From: Betaproteobacteria bacterium
Lineage (GTDB): Bacteria > Pseudomonadota > Gammaproteobacteria > Burkholderiales > SG8-39
Length of the DNA: 20,128 nucleotides
Direction of reading: 5' to 3'
NCBI GenBank assembly: GCA_019509895.1
Contig: JAEKLK010000171.1
Span: 1-20,128 of the forward strand
Below the pieces are notes generated by a model. It saw only the letters and a program-made list of their open reading frames with translations, was not told the origin of the DNA and made no database searches. A program made the position numbers and the translations under genes. This document shows, piece by piece, positions 7,978 to 15,164 of the stretch; position 1 is the first letter of the stretch, and each line of letters opens with the position of its first letter.

Positions 7978-8104
7978 CTCGCTTGCGTTGCAGCAAGCGG
8001 CTGGAGTGAAGCAAATTATCCCGCGCGCCGCATTAGGGTGCTTCGGCTCGAAACGTAGGCCGAAGTTCTACAGCGCGCGGCAGACCTAACCCTAAGGAGA
8101 GAAA
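7978..8104 (+). promoter_or_regulatory. Structured 5' leader of rpsB, candidate S2 autoregulatory element
   Basis: The leader contains three pairings that I can draw by hand. A 7-bp hairpin is formed by 7980-7986 and 7993-7999 with a 6-nt loop. A long helix pairs CCGCGCGC (8021-8028) with GCGCGCGG (8073-8080) and encloses a second helix, CTTCGGC (8041-8047) with GCCGAAG (8059-8065). In addition TTAGGGT (8033-8039), inside the outer helix, is complementary to ACCCTAA (8089-8095), which runs into the Shine-Dalgarno (AAGGAG 8094-8099); this would be a pseudoknot. In E. coli, S2 represses rpsB-tsf through a leader of this kind. The structural similarity is inference, not an alignment. Confidence 0.6.
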
Positions 8105-8854
8105 GTGTCGGTCACGATGCGTCAAATGCTGGAGGCCGGCGTGCATTTCGGCCACCAGACGCGCTACTGGAACCCGAAGATGGCCCCGTACATCTTCGGC
8201 CACCGCAACAAGATCCACATCATCAACCTCGAGCGCACGCTCGCGCTCTACCAGGAGGCGCTGAAGTTCGCGCGCCAGCTCACCGGCAACAGAGGAGCAC
8301 TGCTCTTCGTCGGCACGAAGCGCCAGGCCCGCGACATCATCCGCGAGGAGGCGCAGCGCTGCCAGATGCCGTACGTCGACTACCGCTGGCTCGGCGGCAT
8401 GCTGACCAACTTCAAGACAGTGAAGCAGTCGATCAAGCGGCTGAGGGAGATGGAGGCGCTGGCGCAGGAAGGCGGCCTCGAGCGCATGTCGAAGAAGGAA
8501 GCGCTCGGCGTGACGCGGGAGATGCAGAAGCTGCATCGCTCGCTCGGCGGCATCAAGGATCTCTCGGCGCTGCCGGACGCGCTGTTCATCGTCGATGTCG
8601 GCTACCAGAAGGGCGCGGTGGCCGAGGCGGTTAAGCTCGGCATCCCGGTCATCGGCATCGTCGACACCAACCACTCGCCGGAGGGCATCGACTATGTGAT
8701 CCCCGGCAACGACGATTCGAGCCGTGCCATTCGCCTCTACGCGCGCGGCATGGCCGACGCGGTGCTGGAAGGACGCACGCAGTCGGTCGAAGAAGTCGCA
8801 GCCGGCTCCCGCGACGAGTTCGTCGAGGTGGAAGAGGATGAAGCGGCACAGTAG
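8105..8854 (+). CDS. rpsB: 30S ribosomal protein S2
   Basis: S2 is a large protein of the small ribosomal subunit, joining late and sitting near the mRNA exit side with S1. The 249-residue product shows the family N terminus (SVTMRQMLEAGVHFGHQTRYWNPKM), GTKRQARDIIREEA, YRWLGGMLTNFKT, and IVDTNHSPEGIDYVIPGNDDSSRAI near the C-terminal third, which ends in an acidic tail (FVEVEEDEAAQ). The start is GTG 8105, 5 nt after AAGGAG (8094-8099); an internal ATG at 8117 would remove conserved residues and lacks the spacing. The gene heads the long translation/envelope run and is followed by tsf, its usual partner, with a terminator-like hairpin between. Confidence 0.97.
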   Translation: MSVTMRQMLEAGVHFGHQTRYWNPKMAPYIFGHRNKIHIINLERTLALYQEALKFARQLTGNRGALLFVGTKRQARDIIREEAQRCQMPYVDYRWLGGMLTNFKTVKQSIKRLREMEALAQEGGLERMSKKEALGVTREMQKLHRSLGGIKDLSALPDALFIVDVGYQKGAVAEAVKLGIPVIGIVDTNHSPEGIDYVIPGNDDSSRAIRLYARGMADAVLEGRTQSVEEVAAGSRDEFVEVEEDEAAQ

Positions 8855-8877
8855 CTTTCCCGCCACCGGCGGAAGCG

Positions 8878-8902
8878 AAAAGGGGCTGCGGCCCCTTTTT
8901 TT
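8878..8902 (+). terminator. Rho-independent terminator or attenuator between rpsB and tsf
   Basis: AAAAGGGGC (8878-8886) pairs perfectly with GCCCCTTTT (8891-8899) around a 4-nt loop, followed by a run of T to 8902. A smaller GC hairpin, CCGCC/GGCGG with an ACC loop (8860-8872), is just upstream. Because tsf has its own ribosome binding site 9 nt downstream of the T run, this is probably a partial terminator that lowers EF-Ts relative to S2, as described for the E. coli rpsB-tsf gap. Confidence 0.85.
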
Positions 8903-8925
8903 CAACCTGTAAGGAGCTTTGGGAA

Positions 8926-9804
8926 ATGGCAGAGATCAGTGCGGGACTGGTGAAGGAGCTGCGCGAGCTCACCGGCCTCGGAATGATGGAGTGCAAGAAG
9001 GCCTTGGCCGAGTGCGAGGGCGACCTGAAGAAGGCCGAAGAACTGCTTCGCATCAAGAGCGGCGCCAAGGCGAGCAAGGCCGCGAGCCGCATCGCCGCGG
9101 AAGGCGTGATCGGCGCCTGGCTCGCCGCCGACGGCAAGGTCGGCGCGCTCGTCGAGCTCAACTCCGAGACCGACTTCGTCGCCAAGAACGAGGACTTCAT
9201 GCGTTTTGCGCAATCGCTCGCCGAGCTGGTCGCCACGCGCGCGCCGGCGAACGTCGAGGAGCTGGCCTCACTCGACACGATCGGCGTCCAGGTCGAAGCG
9301 CGCCGCCAGGCGCTGGTGCAGAAGATCGGCGAGAACATCAGCATCCGGCGCTTCAGGCGCCTGCAAGCCCAAGGCAAGCTCGCGCTGTACCTCCACGGCG
9401 CGAAGATCGGCGTCCTGGTCGACTACGAAGGCCCGGAAGAGGTGGGCAAGGACGTGGCGATGCAAATCGCATTCGCCCAGCCGCTGTACCTTAACAAGAC
9501 GGAGATTCCGGCACAGCTGGCCGCGGATGAGCGGCGAATTCAGGAAGCGCGAGCCAAGGAGACGGGAAAGCCTGCCGAGATCGTGGCGAAAATGGTCGAA
9601 GGCGCGGTCAGTAAGTTCCTGGCCGAAAAGACGCTTCTTGGCCAGCCATTCGTCAAAGATGACAAGCAGACGGTCGAAAAAATGCTCGCCGGGAAGAAGG
9701 CCAAGGTCAACGGCTATGCCTTCTTCGTCGTTGGTGAGGGTATCGAAAGGAAGGCAAGCGACTTCGCAGCCGAGGTAATGGCTCAGGCGGGGAAAGCGCA
9801 CTAG
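8926..9804 (+). CDS. tsf: Translation elongation factor Ts
   Basis: EF-Ts is the nucleotide exchange factor that releases GDP from EF-Tu. The 292-residue protein starts with the UBA-like region (LVKELRELTGLGMMECKKAL), followed by the conserved ELNSETDFVAKNEDF (77-91), whose Asp and Phe insert into EF-Tu, and the two-part dimerisation core, with VAMQIAFAQPLYL and QPFVKDDKQTVEKML near the C terminus. AAGGAG at 8911-8916 is 9 nt before ATG 8926. The gene follows the terminator-like hairpin after rpsB and ends in TAG 3 bp before pyrH. Length and motifs are normal for the family. Confidence 0.97.
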   Translation: MAEISAGLVKELRELTGLGMMECKKALAECEGDLKKAEELLRIKSGAKASKAASRIAAEGVIGAWLAADGKVGALVELNSETDFVAKNEDFMRFAQSLAELVATRAPANVEELASLDTIGVQVEARRQALVQKIGENISIRRFRRLQAQGKLALYLHGAKIGVLVDYEGPEEVGKDVAMQIAFAQPLYLNKTEIPAQLAADERRIQEARAKETGKPAEIVAKMVEGAVSKFLAEKTLLGQPFVKDDKQTVEKMLAGKKAKVNGYAFFVVGEGIERKASDFAAEVMAQAGKAH

Positions 9805-9807
9805 CCG

Positions 9808-10521
9808 ATGACGCCCCGATACAAACGGATCCTCCTCAAGCTCTCGGGAGAAGCCCTGATGGGCGACGATCCGTTCGGCATCAACCGCCAGACGATCGAG
9901 AATATCGTCGCGGAGATCGCCCAGGTGTCGCGCCTGGGCGTGGAGATCGGGGTGGTGATCGGCGGCGGCAACATCTTCCGCGGCGTCGCGCCGGGGGCCG
10001 CCGGGATGGACCGGGCGACGGCGGATTACATGGGGATGCTGGCGACGGTGATGAACGCGCTCGCGCTTCAGGACGCGATGCGCCAGGCCGGCATTTCGAG
10101 CCGCGCCCTCTCGGCACTCAATATCGAGCAGGTGGTCGAGCCTTACATCCGCGGCAAGGCGATCCGCTACCTGGAAGAGGGCAAGATCGTGATCTTTGCC
10201 GCCGGCACCGGAAACCCCTTCTTCACCACCGATACCGCAGCGGCGCTGCGCGGCAGCGAGATGGGGGCGGAGATCGTCATCAAGGCGACCAAGGTGGATG
10301 GCGTGTACACCGCCGATCCGCAGCGCGACCCGCGCGCCGAGCGCTACACGCGGCTCTCCTTCGACGAGGCGATCATCAAGAACCTGAGGGTGATGGACGC
10401 GACCGCGCTCACGCTCTGCCGCGACCAGAAGCTGCCAATCAATGTCTTCAGCATCTTCAAGAAAGACGCGCTGCGCCGCGTGGTGCTCGGTGAGGACGAG
10501 GGAACGCTGGTTCACGTATGA
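9808..10521 (+). CDS. pyrH: UMP kinase
   Basis: PyrH phosphorylates UMP to UDP with ATP; the bacterial form is an amino-acid-kinase fold hexamer, regulated by GTP and UTP. The 237-residue protein shows KRILLKLSGEALMG (6-19), GVVIGGGNIFRG, MDRATADYMGMLATVMNALAL, FAAGTGNPFFTTDTAAALR and KATKVDGVYTADP, all typical. ATG 9808 is 3 bp after the tsf stop; the only upstream purine-rich stretch (GGGGA near 9790) is distant, so coupling with tsf is likely. The order tsf-pyrH-frr is conserved in proteobacteria. Confidence 0.97.
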   Translation: MTPRYKRILLKLSGEALMGDDPFGINRQTIENIVAEIAQVSRLGVEIGVVIGGGNIFRGVAPGAAGMDRATADYMGMLATVMNALALQDAMRQAGISSRALSALNIEQVVEPYIRGKAIRYLEEGKIVIFAAGTGNPFFTTDTAAALRGSEMGAEIVIKATKVDGVYTADPQRDPRAERYTRLSFDEAIIKNLRVMDATALTLCRDQKLPINVFSIFKKDALRRVVLGEDEGTLVHV

Positions 10522-10539
10522 TTTTCGCGGGAGGACACC

Positions 10540-11100
10540 ATGGTGATCGCTGATGTGAAGAAGACCGCCGAGCAGAAGATGGACAAGACCATCCAGGCAT
10601 TCAAGGGGGACCTTGCCAAGGTGCGCACCGGGCGCGCGCACACGGGGCTCCTCGATCACATCCAGGTGGACTATTACGGCACGCCGACGCCGCTTAACCA
10701 GGTGGCTAAAGTGACGCTGCAGGACGCGCGCACCATCGCCGTCACGCCGTTCGAGAAAAAAATGGCGCAGCCGATCGAGAAGGCGATCCGTGAAGCGGAC
10801 CTCGGCCTCAACCCCGCGAGCCAGGGAGAAACGATCCGGGTGCCGATGCCGCCGCTCACCGAGGAGCGGCGCAAGGAGCTGATCAAGGTGGTGAAGCACG
10901 AGGCCGAGAATGCGCGCATTGCCGTGCGCAACCTCCGGCGCGACGCGATCCAGCACCTGAAGGAAGCCCTCAAGAAGCACGAGGTGTCCGAGAACGACGA
11001 GCGCCGTGCCCAGGACGAGGTGCAGAAAATGACCGACCGGCATATCGCCGAGATCGACAAGCTGCTACAACAAAAAGAAGGCGAGTTGATGGCCGTATGA
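10540..11100 (+). CDS. frr: Ribosome recycling factor
   Basis: RRF acts with EF-G to split the post-termination ribosome. The 186-residue protein has the expected two-domain layout: KVRTGRAHTGLLDHIQVDYYG (about 28-48), the domain II region (TPLNQVAKVTLQDARTIAV, NPASQGETIRVPMPPLTEERR), and the long C-terminal helix with the conserved VRNLRRDA motif. The start ATG 10540 follows GGGAGGAC with suitable spacing, 18 bp after pyrH. The final TGA overlaps the uppS start (ATGA). The protein is the standard length. Confidence 0.97.
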   Translation: MVIADVKKTAEQKMDKTIQAFKGDLAKVRTGRAHTGLLDHIQVDYYGTPTPLNQVAKVTLQDARTIAVTPFEKKMAQPIEKAIREADLGLNPASQGETIRVPMPPLTEERRKELIKVVKHEAENARIAVRNLRRDAIQHLKEALKKHEVSENDERRAQDEVQKMTDRHIAEIDKLLQQKEGELMAV

Positions 11101-11873
11101 CCTACACGAGCTCGACGCAGGAGGTCCCGGAACATGGCGCGGTGCCGCGCCACCTCGCCATCATCATGGATGGCAACGGGCGCTGGGCGCGCTCGCGGCT
11201 GCTGCCGCGCATCGCCGGACACCGCCGCGGCCTCGAGGCAGTGCGCGCGACGGTCGAAAACTGCGCCGAGCGCGGCATCGAGTTCCTGACGCTCTTCGCC
11301 TTCAGCTCCGAGAACTGGCGCCGGCCGGCCGAGGAGGTCGCGCTCCTGATACAGCTCTTCCAGAGCGCGCTCACCAGCGAGGCCGAGCGGCTGCACCGCG
11401 CCGGCGTGCGCCTGAAGATCGTCGGCGACGTTCGGCGGTTCGGCCGCAAGATTGGCCTTCTCATCGAGCAGGCCGAGAAGCTGACGGCCCAAAACCGCGG
11501 CCTTACGCTCACCATCGCCGCCAACTACGGCGGCCGCTGGGACATCCTGCAGGCGCTCTCCCGCTTGCTCGCCGCGGGAACGACGCACGGGTCGATCGAC
11601 GAGGCGGCGCTCGCGGCGCATCTCGCCATGAGCTACGCGCCCGAGCCCGATCTCTTCATCCGCACGGGCGGCGAGCAGCGGATCAGCAACTTCCTGCTGT
11701 GGCAGCTCGCCTACAGCGAGCTCTATTTCAGCGATACGCTGTGGCCGGACTTCGACGCCGCGGCGCTCGATCTCGCCATCGCGTCGTATCGCAGCCGCGA
11801 GCGGCGCTTCGGCCGCACCAGCGAGCAGGTCGCGGCGCTGGCCGATCCGGCAAAGCGCGCCGAGGTCGCCTGA
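11097..11873 (+). CDS. uppS: Isoprenyl transferase (undecaprenyl diphosphate synthase)
   Basis: UppS condenses isopentenyl-PP with farnesyl-PP in cis to give undecaprenyl-PP, the carrier lipid for peptidoglycan and O-antigen units. The 258-residue protein has all cis-prenyltransferase regions: HLAIIMDGNGRWA with catalytic Asp25, GHRRGLEAVR, FSSENWRRP (69-77), the DLFIRTGGEQRISNFLLWQ stretch (185-203) and ELYFSDTLWPDF. The start overlaps the frr stop by 4 bp. The stop TGA lies within CTGA, the proposed cdsA start. Downstream dxr supplies precursor for the same pathway. Confidence 0.96.
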   Translation: MTYTSSTQEVPEHGAVPRHLAIIMDGNGRWARSRLLPRIAGHRRGLEAVRATVENCAERGIEFLTLFAFSSENWRRPAEEVALLIQLFQSALTSEAERLHRAGVRLKIVGDVRRFGRKIGLLIEQAEKLTAQNRGLTLTIAANYGGRWDILQALSRLLAAGTTHGSIDEAALAAHLAMSYAPEPDLFIRTGGEQRISNFLLWQLAYSELYFSDTLWPDFDAAALDLAIASYRSRERRFGRTSEQVAALADPAKRAEVA

Positions 11874-12655
11874 GCGGCGCGCTGGCCGCGCGGGTCGCCA
11901 CCGCCGCGGTCCTGATCGCCGCCTTCCTGGCGGCGCTGTTCCTCCTGCCGCGCGCCTGGCTCACTGCGATCGCGGCGCTGCTCGCCGCGGCCGCCGGGTT
12001 CGAGTGGGCACGCCTGTGCCGCTTGGCGCCCGTCAGCGCGTGGCTCTACGGCGCGGTCTCGGCGCTTGCACTGCTCGCGCTCTCCGCCGCCGGCGGGGCA
12101 CGCACGGCGTTTCTGCTTGCCGCGCTCTTCTGGATCCTTGCAGTGCCGATCTGGCTCGCACGCGGCGTCAGCGCGCAGGCGCGCCCGGCGCTGGTTGCGA
12201 GCGGCTTCATCGTCATCGTGCCGCCGGCGCTGGCGCTCGCGCTGCTGCCGGCGCGCGAGGTCCTTGCCGTACTCGTGCTGGTCTGGATCGCCGACACGGC
12301 GGCGTATTTTGTCGGACGCGCCTGGGGGCGGCGCAAGCTTGCACCGGCCATCAGCCCGGGCAAGACCTGGGAAGGCGCAGCGGGGGGCGTCGTCGGGGCG
12401 CTCGCCTACGCTATCATTCTCGCGGCCTTTGCAGGCCACATCGCCTGGGCGCCGTGGCTCGCGGCGGCAGCCGTGCTCGCCGCAGTGAGCATCGTCGGCG
12501 ATCTGTTTGAATCGGCGGCCAAGCGCCAGGCAGGTGTGAAGGACAGCGGGGCGCTGCTGCCGGGTCACGGCGGCATCCTCGACCGCATCGACAGCGCGAC
12601 CGCGACGCTGCCGCTCGCGGCGTTGTTGCTGCCGTGGATGAGGGTTAACGGGTGA
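11870..12655 (+). CDS. cdsA: Phosphatidate cytidylyltransferase (CDP-diacylglycerol synthase)
   Basis: CdsA is an inner-membrane enzyme making CDP-diacylglycerol from phosphatidate and CTP for all phospholipids. The protein is almost wholly hydrophobic, with seven or so membrane segments, and carries the family signature ESAAKRQAGVKDSG then LLPGHGGILDRIDS near residues 214-240. The N-terminal region (ALAARVATAAVLIAAF) matches the usual cdsA start, but the only ATG/GTG/TTG start nearby in frame is GTG 11741, deep inside uppS. I propose CTG 11870, giving 261 residues: it overlaps the uppS stop as CTGA, and GAGG sits at 11862-11865. CTG 11882 is another option. The end overlaps dxr by 4 bp. Function is clear; the exact start is not. 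Confidence 0.88.
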   Translation: MSGALAARVATAAVLIAAFLAALFLLPRAWLTAIAALLAAAAGFEWARLCRLAPVSAWLYGAVSALALLALSAAGGARTAFLLAALFWILAVPIWLARGVSAQARPALVASGFIVIVPPALALALLPAREVLAVLVLVWIADTAAYFVGRAWGRRKLAPAISPGKTWEGAAGGVVGALAYAIILAAFAGHIAWAPWLAAAAVLAAVSIVGDLFESAAKRQAGVKDSGALLPGHGGILDRIDSATATLPLAALLLPWMRVNG

Positions 12656-13803
12656 ATCTCACAATTCTGGGCGCCACCGGTTCGATCGGTAAGAGCACGC
12701 TCGATGTTGTCGCGCGGCACCCCGATCGCTACCGTGTGGCGGCGCTCGCCGCGCACAGCTCGAGCGATGCCCTGCTCGAGCTCTGCCGCGCGCACCGCCC
12801 GCACACCGCCGTCCTCGCGGGCGTCGCGCCGAGCGCCCGGCTTTGCGCGGCGTTCCGTGAATTTGGCACCGAGCTTCTCTTCGGCGCCGAGGCGCTCGAG
12901 CACGTTGCGCTCGACTCGCGCTGCGAGGTGGTCATGGCGGCGATTGTCGGCGCCGCCGGCCTTGCCTCGACACTGGCCGCCGCGCGCGCCGGCAAGCGCG
13001 TGCTGCTCGCGAACAAGGAAGCGCTGGTCATGGCCGGACCGCTCCTCACGCATGCGGCGCACCAGGCGGGCGCGACCCTGCTGCCGGTCGATAGTGAGCA
13101 CAACGCCGTGTTCCAGTGCCTCTCCAACGCAAGCGCCGTGCGCCGCATCATCCTGACCGCCTCCGGCGGACCGTTTCGCGCCGCGCCGCTTGAAGCGCTC
13201 GACGCGGTGACACCGGCCCAGGCGTGCGCGCATCCGAATTGGGTGATGGGGCCGAAGATCTCGGTCGACTCGGCAACCATGATGAATAAGGGTCTCGAGG
13301 TGATCGAAGCGCGCTGGCTGTTCGATCTCCCGCCCGCGACGATCGAGGTCGTGATCCATCCGCAAAGCATCGTGCACTCGCTCGTGGAGTACATCGACGG
13401 CTCGCTCATTGCCCAGCTCTCGAACCCCGACATGCGCGTGCCGATCGCGCATGCCCTGGGCTACCCGGAGCGCATCGCCTCCGGCGCGCGGCCGCTCGAT
13501 CTCACGGCGATGAAGGCTCTTTCCTTCGAGCGCCCGGACGAACGGCGCTTCCCGTGCCTGCGCCTCGCCTATAGCGCACTCGAGCGCGGCGGCACGGCGC
13601 CGGCGGTGCTCAATGCCGCCAACGAAGTCGCGGTGGACGCCTTCCTCGCCGGGCGGCTGCCGTTCACCAGCATCGCGCGCGTGATCAGCGAGACGCTGGA
13701 AGCGGTGCCGGGAGCGCCGGCGGCGGATCTTTCCGCAGTGATGGCGGCGGACGAGCAGGGGCGGCGCATCGCCGCCGCGTGTGTGCTGGCGAGGGCCGCA
13801 TGA
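12652..13803 (+). CDS. dxr: 1-deoxy-D-xylulose-5-phosphate reductoisomerase
   Basis: Dxr converts DXP to MEP with NADPH, the committed step of the non-mevalonate isoprenoid pathway. The 383-residue protein has the Rossmann motif LGATGSIGKSTLDV (6-19), LLANKEALVMAG, the metal/substrate region PVDSEHNAVFQCL, ASGGPF, and ISVDSATMMNKGLEVIEA. GTG 12652 overlaps the cdsA stop as GTGA, and GAGGG (12640-12644) is 7 nt upstream. The stop overlaps the rseP ATG by 4 bp. It is slightly shorter than E. coli Dxr but all motifs are intact. The product feeds isopentenyl-PP used by uppS upstream. Confidence 0.96.
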   Translation: MNLTILGATGSIGKSTLDVVARHPDRYRVAALAAHSSSDALLELCRAHRPHTAVLAGVAPSARLCAAFREFGTELLFGAEALEHVALDSRCEVVMAAIVGAAGLASTLAAARAGKRVLLANKEALVMAGPLLTHAAHQAGATLLPVDSEHNAVFQCLSNASAVRRIILTASGGPFRAAPLEALDAVTPAQACAHPNWVMGPKISVDSATMMNKGLEVIEARWLFDLPPATIEVVIHPQSIVHSLVEYIDGSLIAQLSNPDMRVPIAHALGYPERIASGARPLDLTAMKALSFERPDERRFPCLRLAYSALERGGTAPAVLNAANEVAVDAFLAGRLPFTSIARVISETLEAVPGAPAADLSAVMAADEQGRRIAAACVLARAA

Positions 13804-15164
13804 GCTTCGTGCAGACGGTCCTCGCCTTCATCGTCGCGCTCGGCGTGCTGATCGTGGTGCACGAGTTCGGCCACTTCATCGTCGCGCGCTGGTGCGGCGT
13901 GAAGGTGCTGCGCTTCTCGGTCGGTTTTGGCCGCGCGCTCGCCCTCTGGCGCCTGGGCGCCGACCGCACCGAGTGGGTCATCGCTGCCATTCCCTTTGGC
14001 GGCTACGTGAAGATGCTCGACGAGCGCGAAGGGCCGGTGCCGCCCGCGGAGCTCGCGCGCGCATTCAATCGCCAGAGTGTCTGGAAGCGCTTCGCCATCG
14101 TCGTCGCCGGGCCACTCTTCAACTTCGCCTTCGCAGTGCTGGTGTACGCCGGGCTCTTCATGTACGGGCTGCCGGAAGCGCGCCCTATCCTCGGCGCGCC
14201 GCCCGCCGGAACCGTCGCCGCGGCCGCTGGCATCCACGCGGGCGACACCGTGCGCGGTATCGACGGCGAGGCGATCGGCACCTGGCAGGAGCTCCGCTGG
14301 CGCGTGCTGCAGGCGGCGCTGCAGCGCGAGCCGGTCAAGCTCGACACCGAGGACGAGCGCGGCCATCTCGCCACGGTGACGCTCGACCTGCGCGGGTTCC
14401 CGTCGAACGAGGTCGAGACCGATGTGCTCGAGCGCGTCGGCCTGCGGCTTTATCGGCCGCCGCTGCCGCCGGTGCTCGGGCAGGTGATCGCCGGTGGCGC
14501 CGCGGAGAAGTCCGGACTCGTGAGCGGCGATCGCATCGTCGCGCTCGACGGCGCGCCGATCGACAACTGGGAAGCGTTCGTGAACGCGGTGCGCTCGCAT
14601 CCCGGCACGGCGCTCGCGCTCACCGTCGAGCGTGCCGGTCGCATGCAAGCGCTCGAGGTGGTGCCCGAGTCGGTGAACGCCGGCGGCGCGCGCTTTGGCC
14701 GCATCGGCGCCGGGCCCCGCCAGCCCGAGGGCTATTCCGAAAAACTGTTGATACGCGTGCAGCATGGGCCGATGGCCAGCCTCGTGAAGGCGAGCGCGAA
14801 GACCACCGACATCGCGCTCTTCAGCCTCAAGATGCTCGGCAAGATGCTGGTCGGCGAAGTCTCCTGGCGCCATCTCTCCGGGCCGGTGACGATCGCCGAT
14901 TTCGCCGGGCAGTCGGCGAGCCTCGGCTGGGTTTCGTATCTCACGTTCCTCGCGCTAATCAGCATCAGCTTGGGTGTCCTGAACCTGCTGCCGATCCCGC
15001 TGCTGGACGGCGGACACCTGATGTACTATGCGATCGAAATAATCAAAGGCAGGCCGGTCTCCGAGCGGTTCATGGAGCTCGGACAGCGCGTCGGTCTTGC
15101 GCTGTTGCTGGTGATGATGGCCTTCGCCTTCTATAACGACCTGAATCGCCTGCTGACCGGTTGA
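13800..15164 (+). CDS. rseP: Site-2 zinc metalloprotease RseP
   Basis: RseP cuts the anti-sigma factor RseA within the inner membrane during envelope stress and also clears signal peptides. The 454-residue protein has the zinc motif HEFGH (21-25) in the first membrane helix, PFGGYVKMLDE (65-75), a second helix at about 98-122 with GPLFNFAFA, two periplasmic PDZ domains (about 125-215 and 220-290), the LNLLPIPLLDGGH motif (394-406) with the third metal ligand, and a C-terminal helix (430-446). ATG 13800 is preferred to GTG 13779 because it gives the standard N terminus, has GAGGG at 13791-13795 and overlaps the dxr stop. The gene sits before bamA, the assembly machine whose failure triggers the same stress response. 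Confidence 0.96.
   Translation: MSFVQTVLAFIVALGVLIVVHEFGHFIVARWCGVKVLRFSVGFGRALALWRLGADRTEWVIAAIPFGGYVKMLDEREGPVPPAELARAFNRQSVWKRFAIVVAGPLFNFAFAVLVYAGLFMYGLPEARPILGAPPAGTVAAAAGIHAGDTVRGIDGEAIGTWQELRWRVLQAALQREPVKLDTEDERGHLATVTLDLRGFPSNEVETDVLERVGLRLYRPPLPPVLGQVIAGGAAEKSGLVSGDRIVALDGAPIDNWEAFVNAVRSHPGTALALTVERAGRMQALEVVPESVNAGGARFGRIGAGPRQPEGYSEKLLIRVQHGPMASLVKASAKTTDIALFSLKMLGKMLVGEVSWRHLSGPVTIADFAGQSASLGWVSYLTFLALISISLGVLNLLPIPLLDGGHLMYYAIEIIKGRPVSERFMELGQRVGLALLLVMMAFAFYNDLNRLLTG

Noticed and set aside
9268..11043. 591-residue open frame on the minus strand opposite tsf, pyrH and frr
   Set aside because: It spans three well-supported plus-strand genes and has the composition of a shadow frame.
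13779..13800. Upstream GTG start for rseP
   Set aside because: It adds seven residues not seen in the family, while ATG 13800 has GAGGG upstream and the ATGA overlap.
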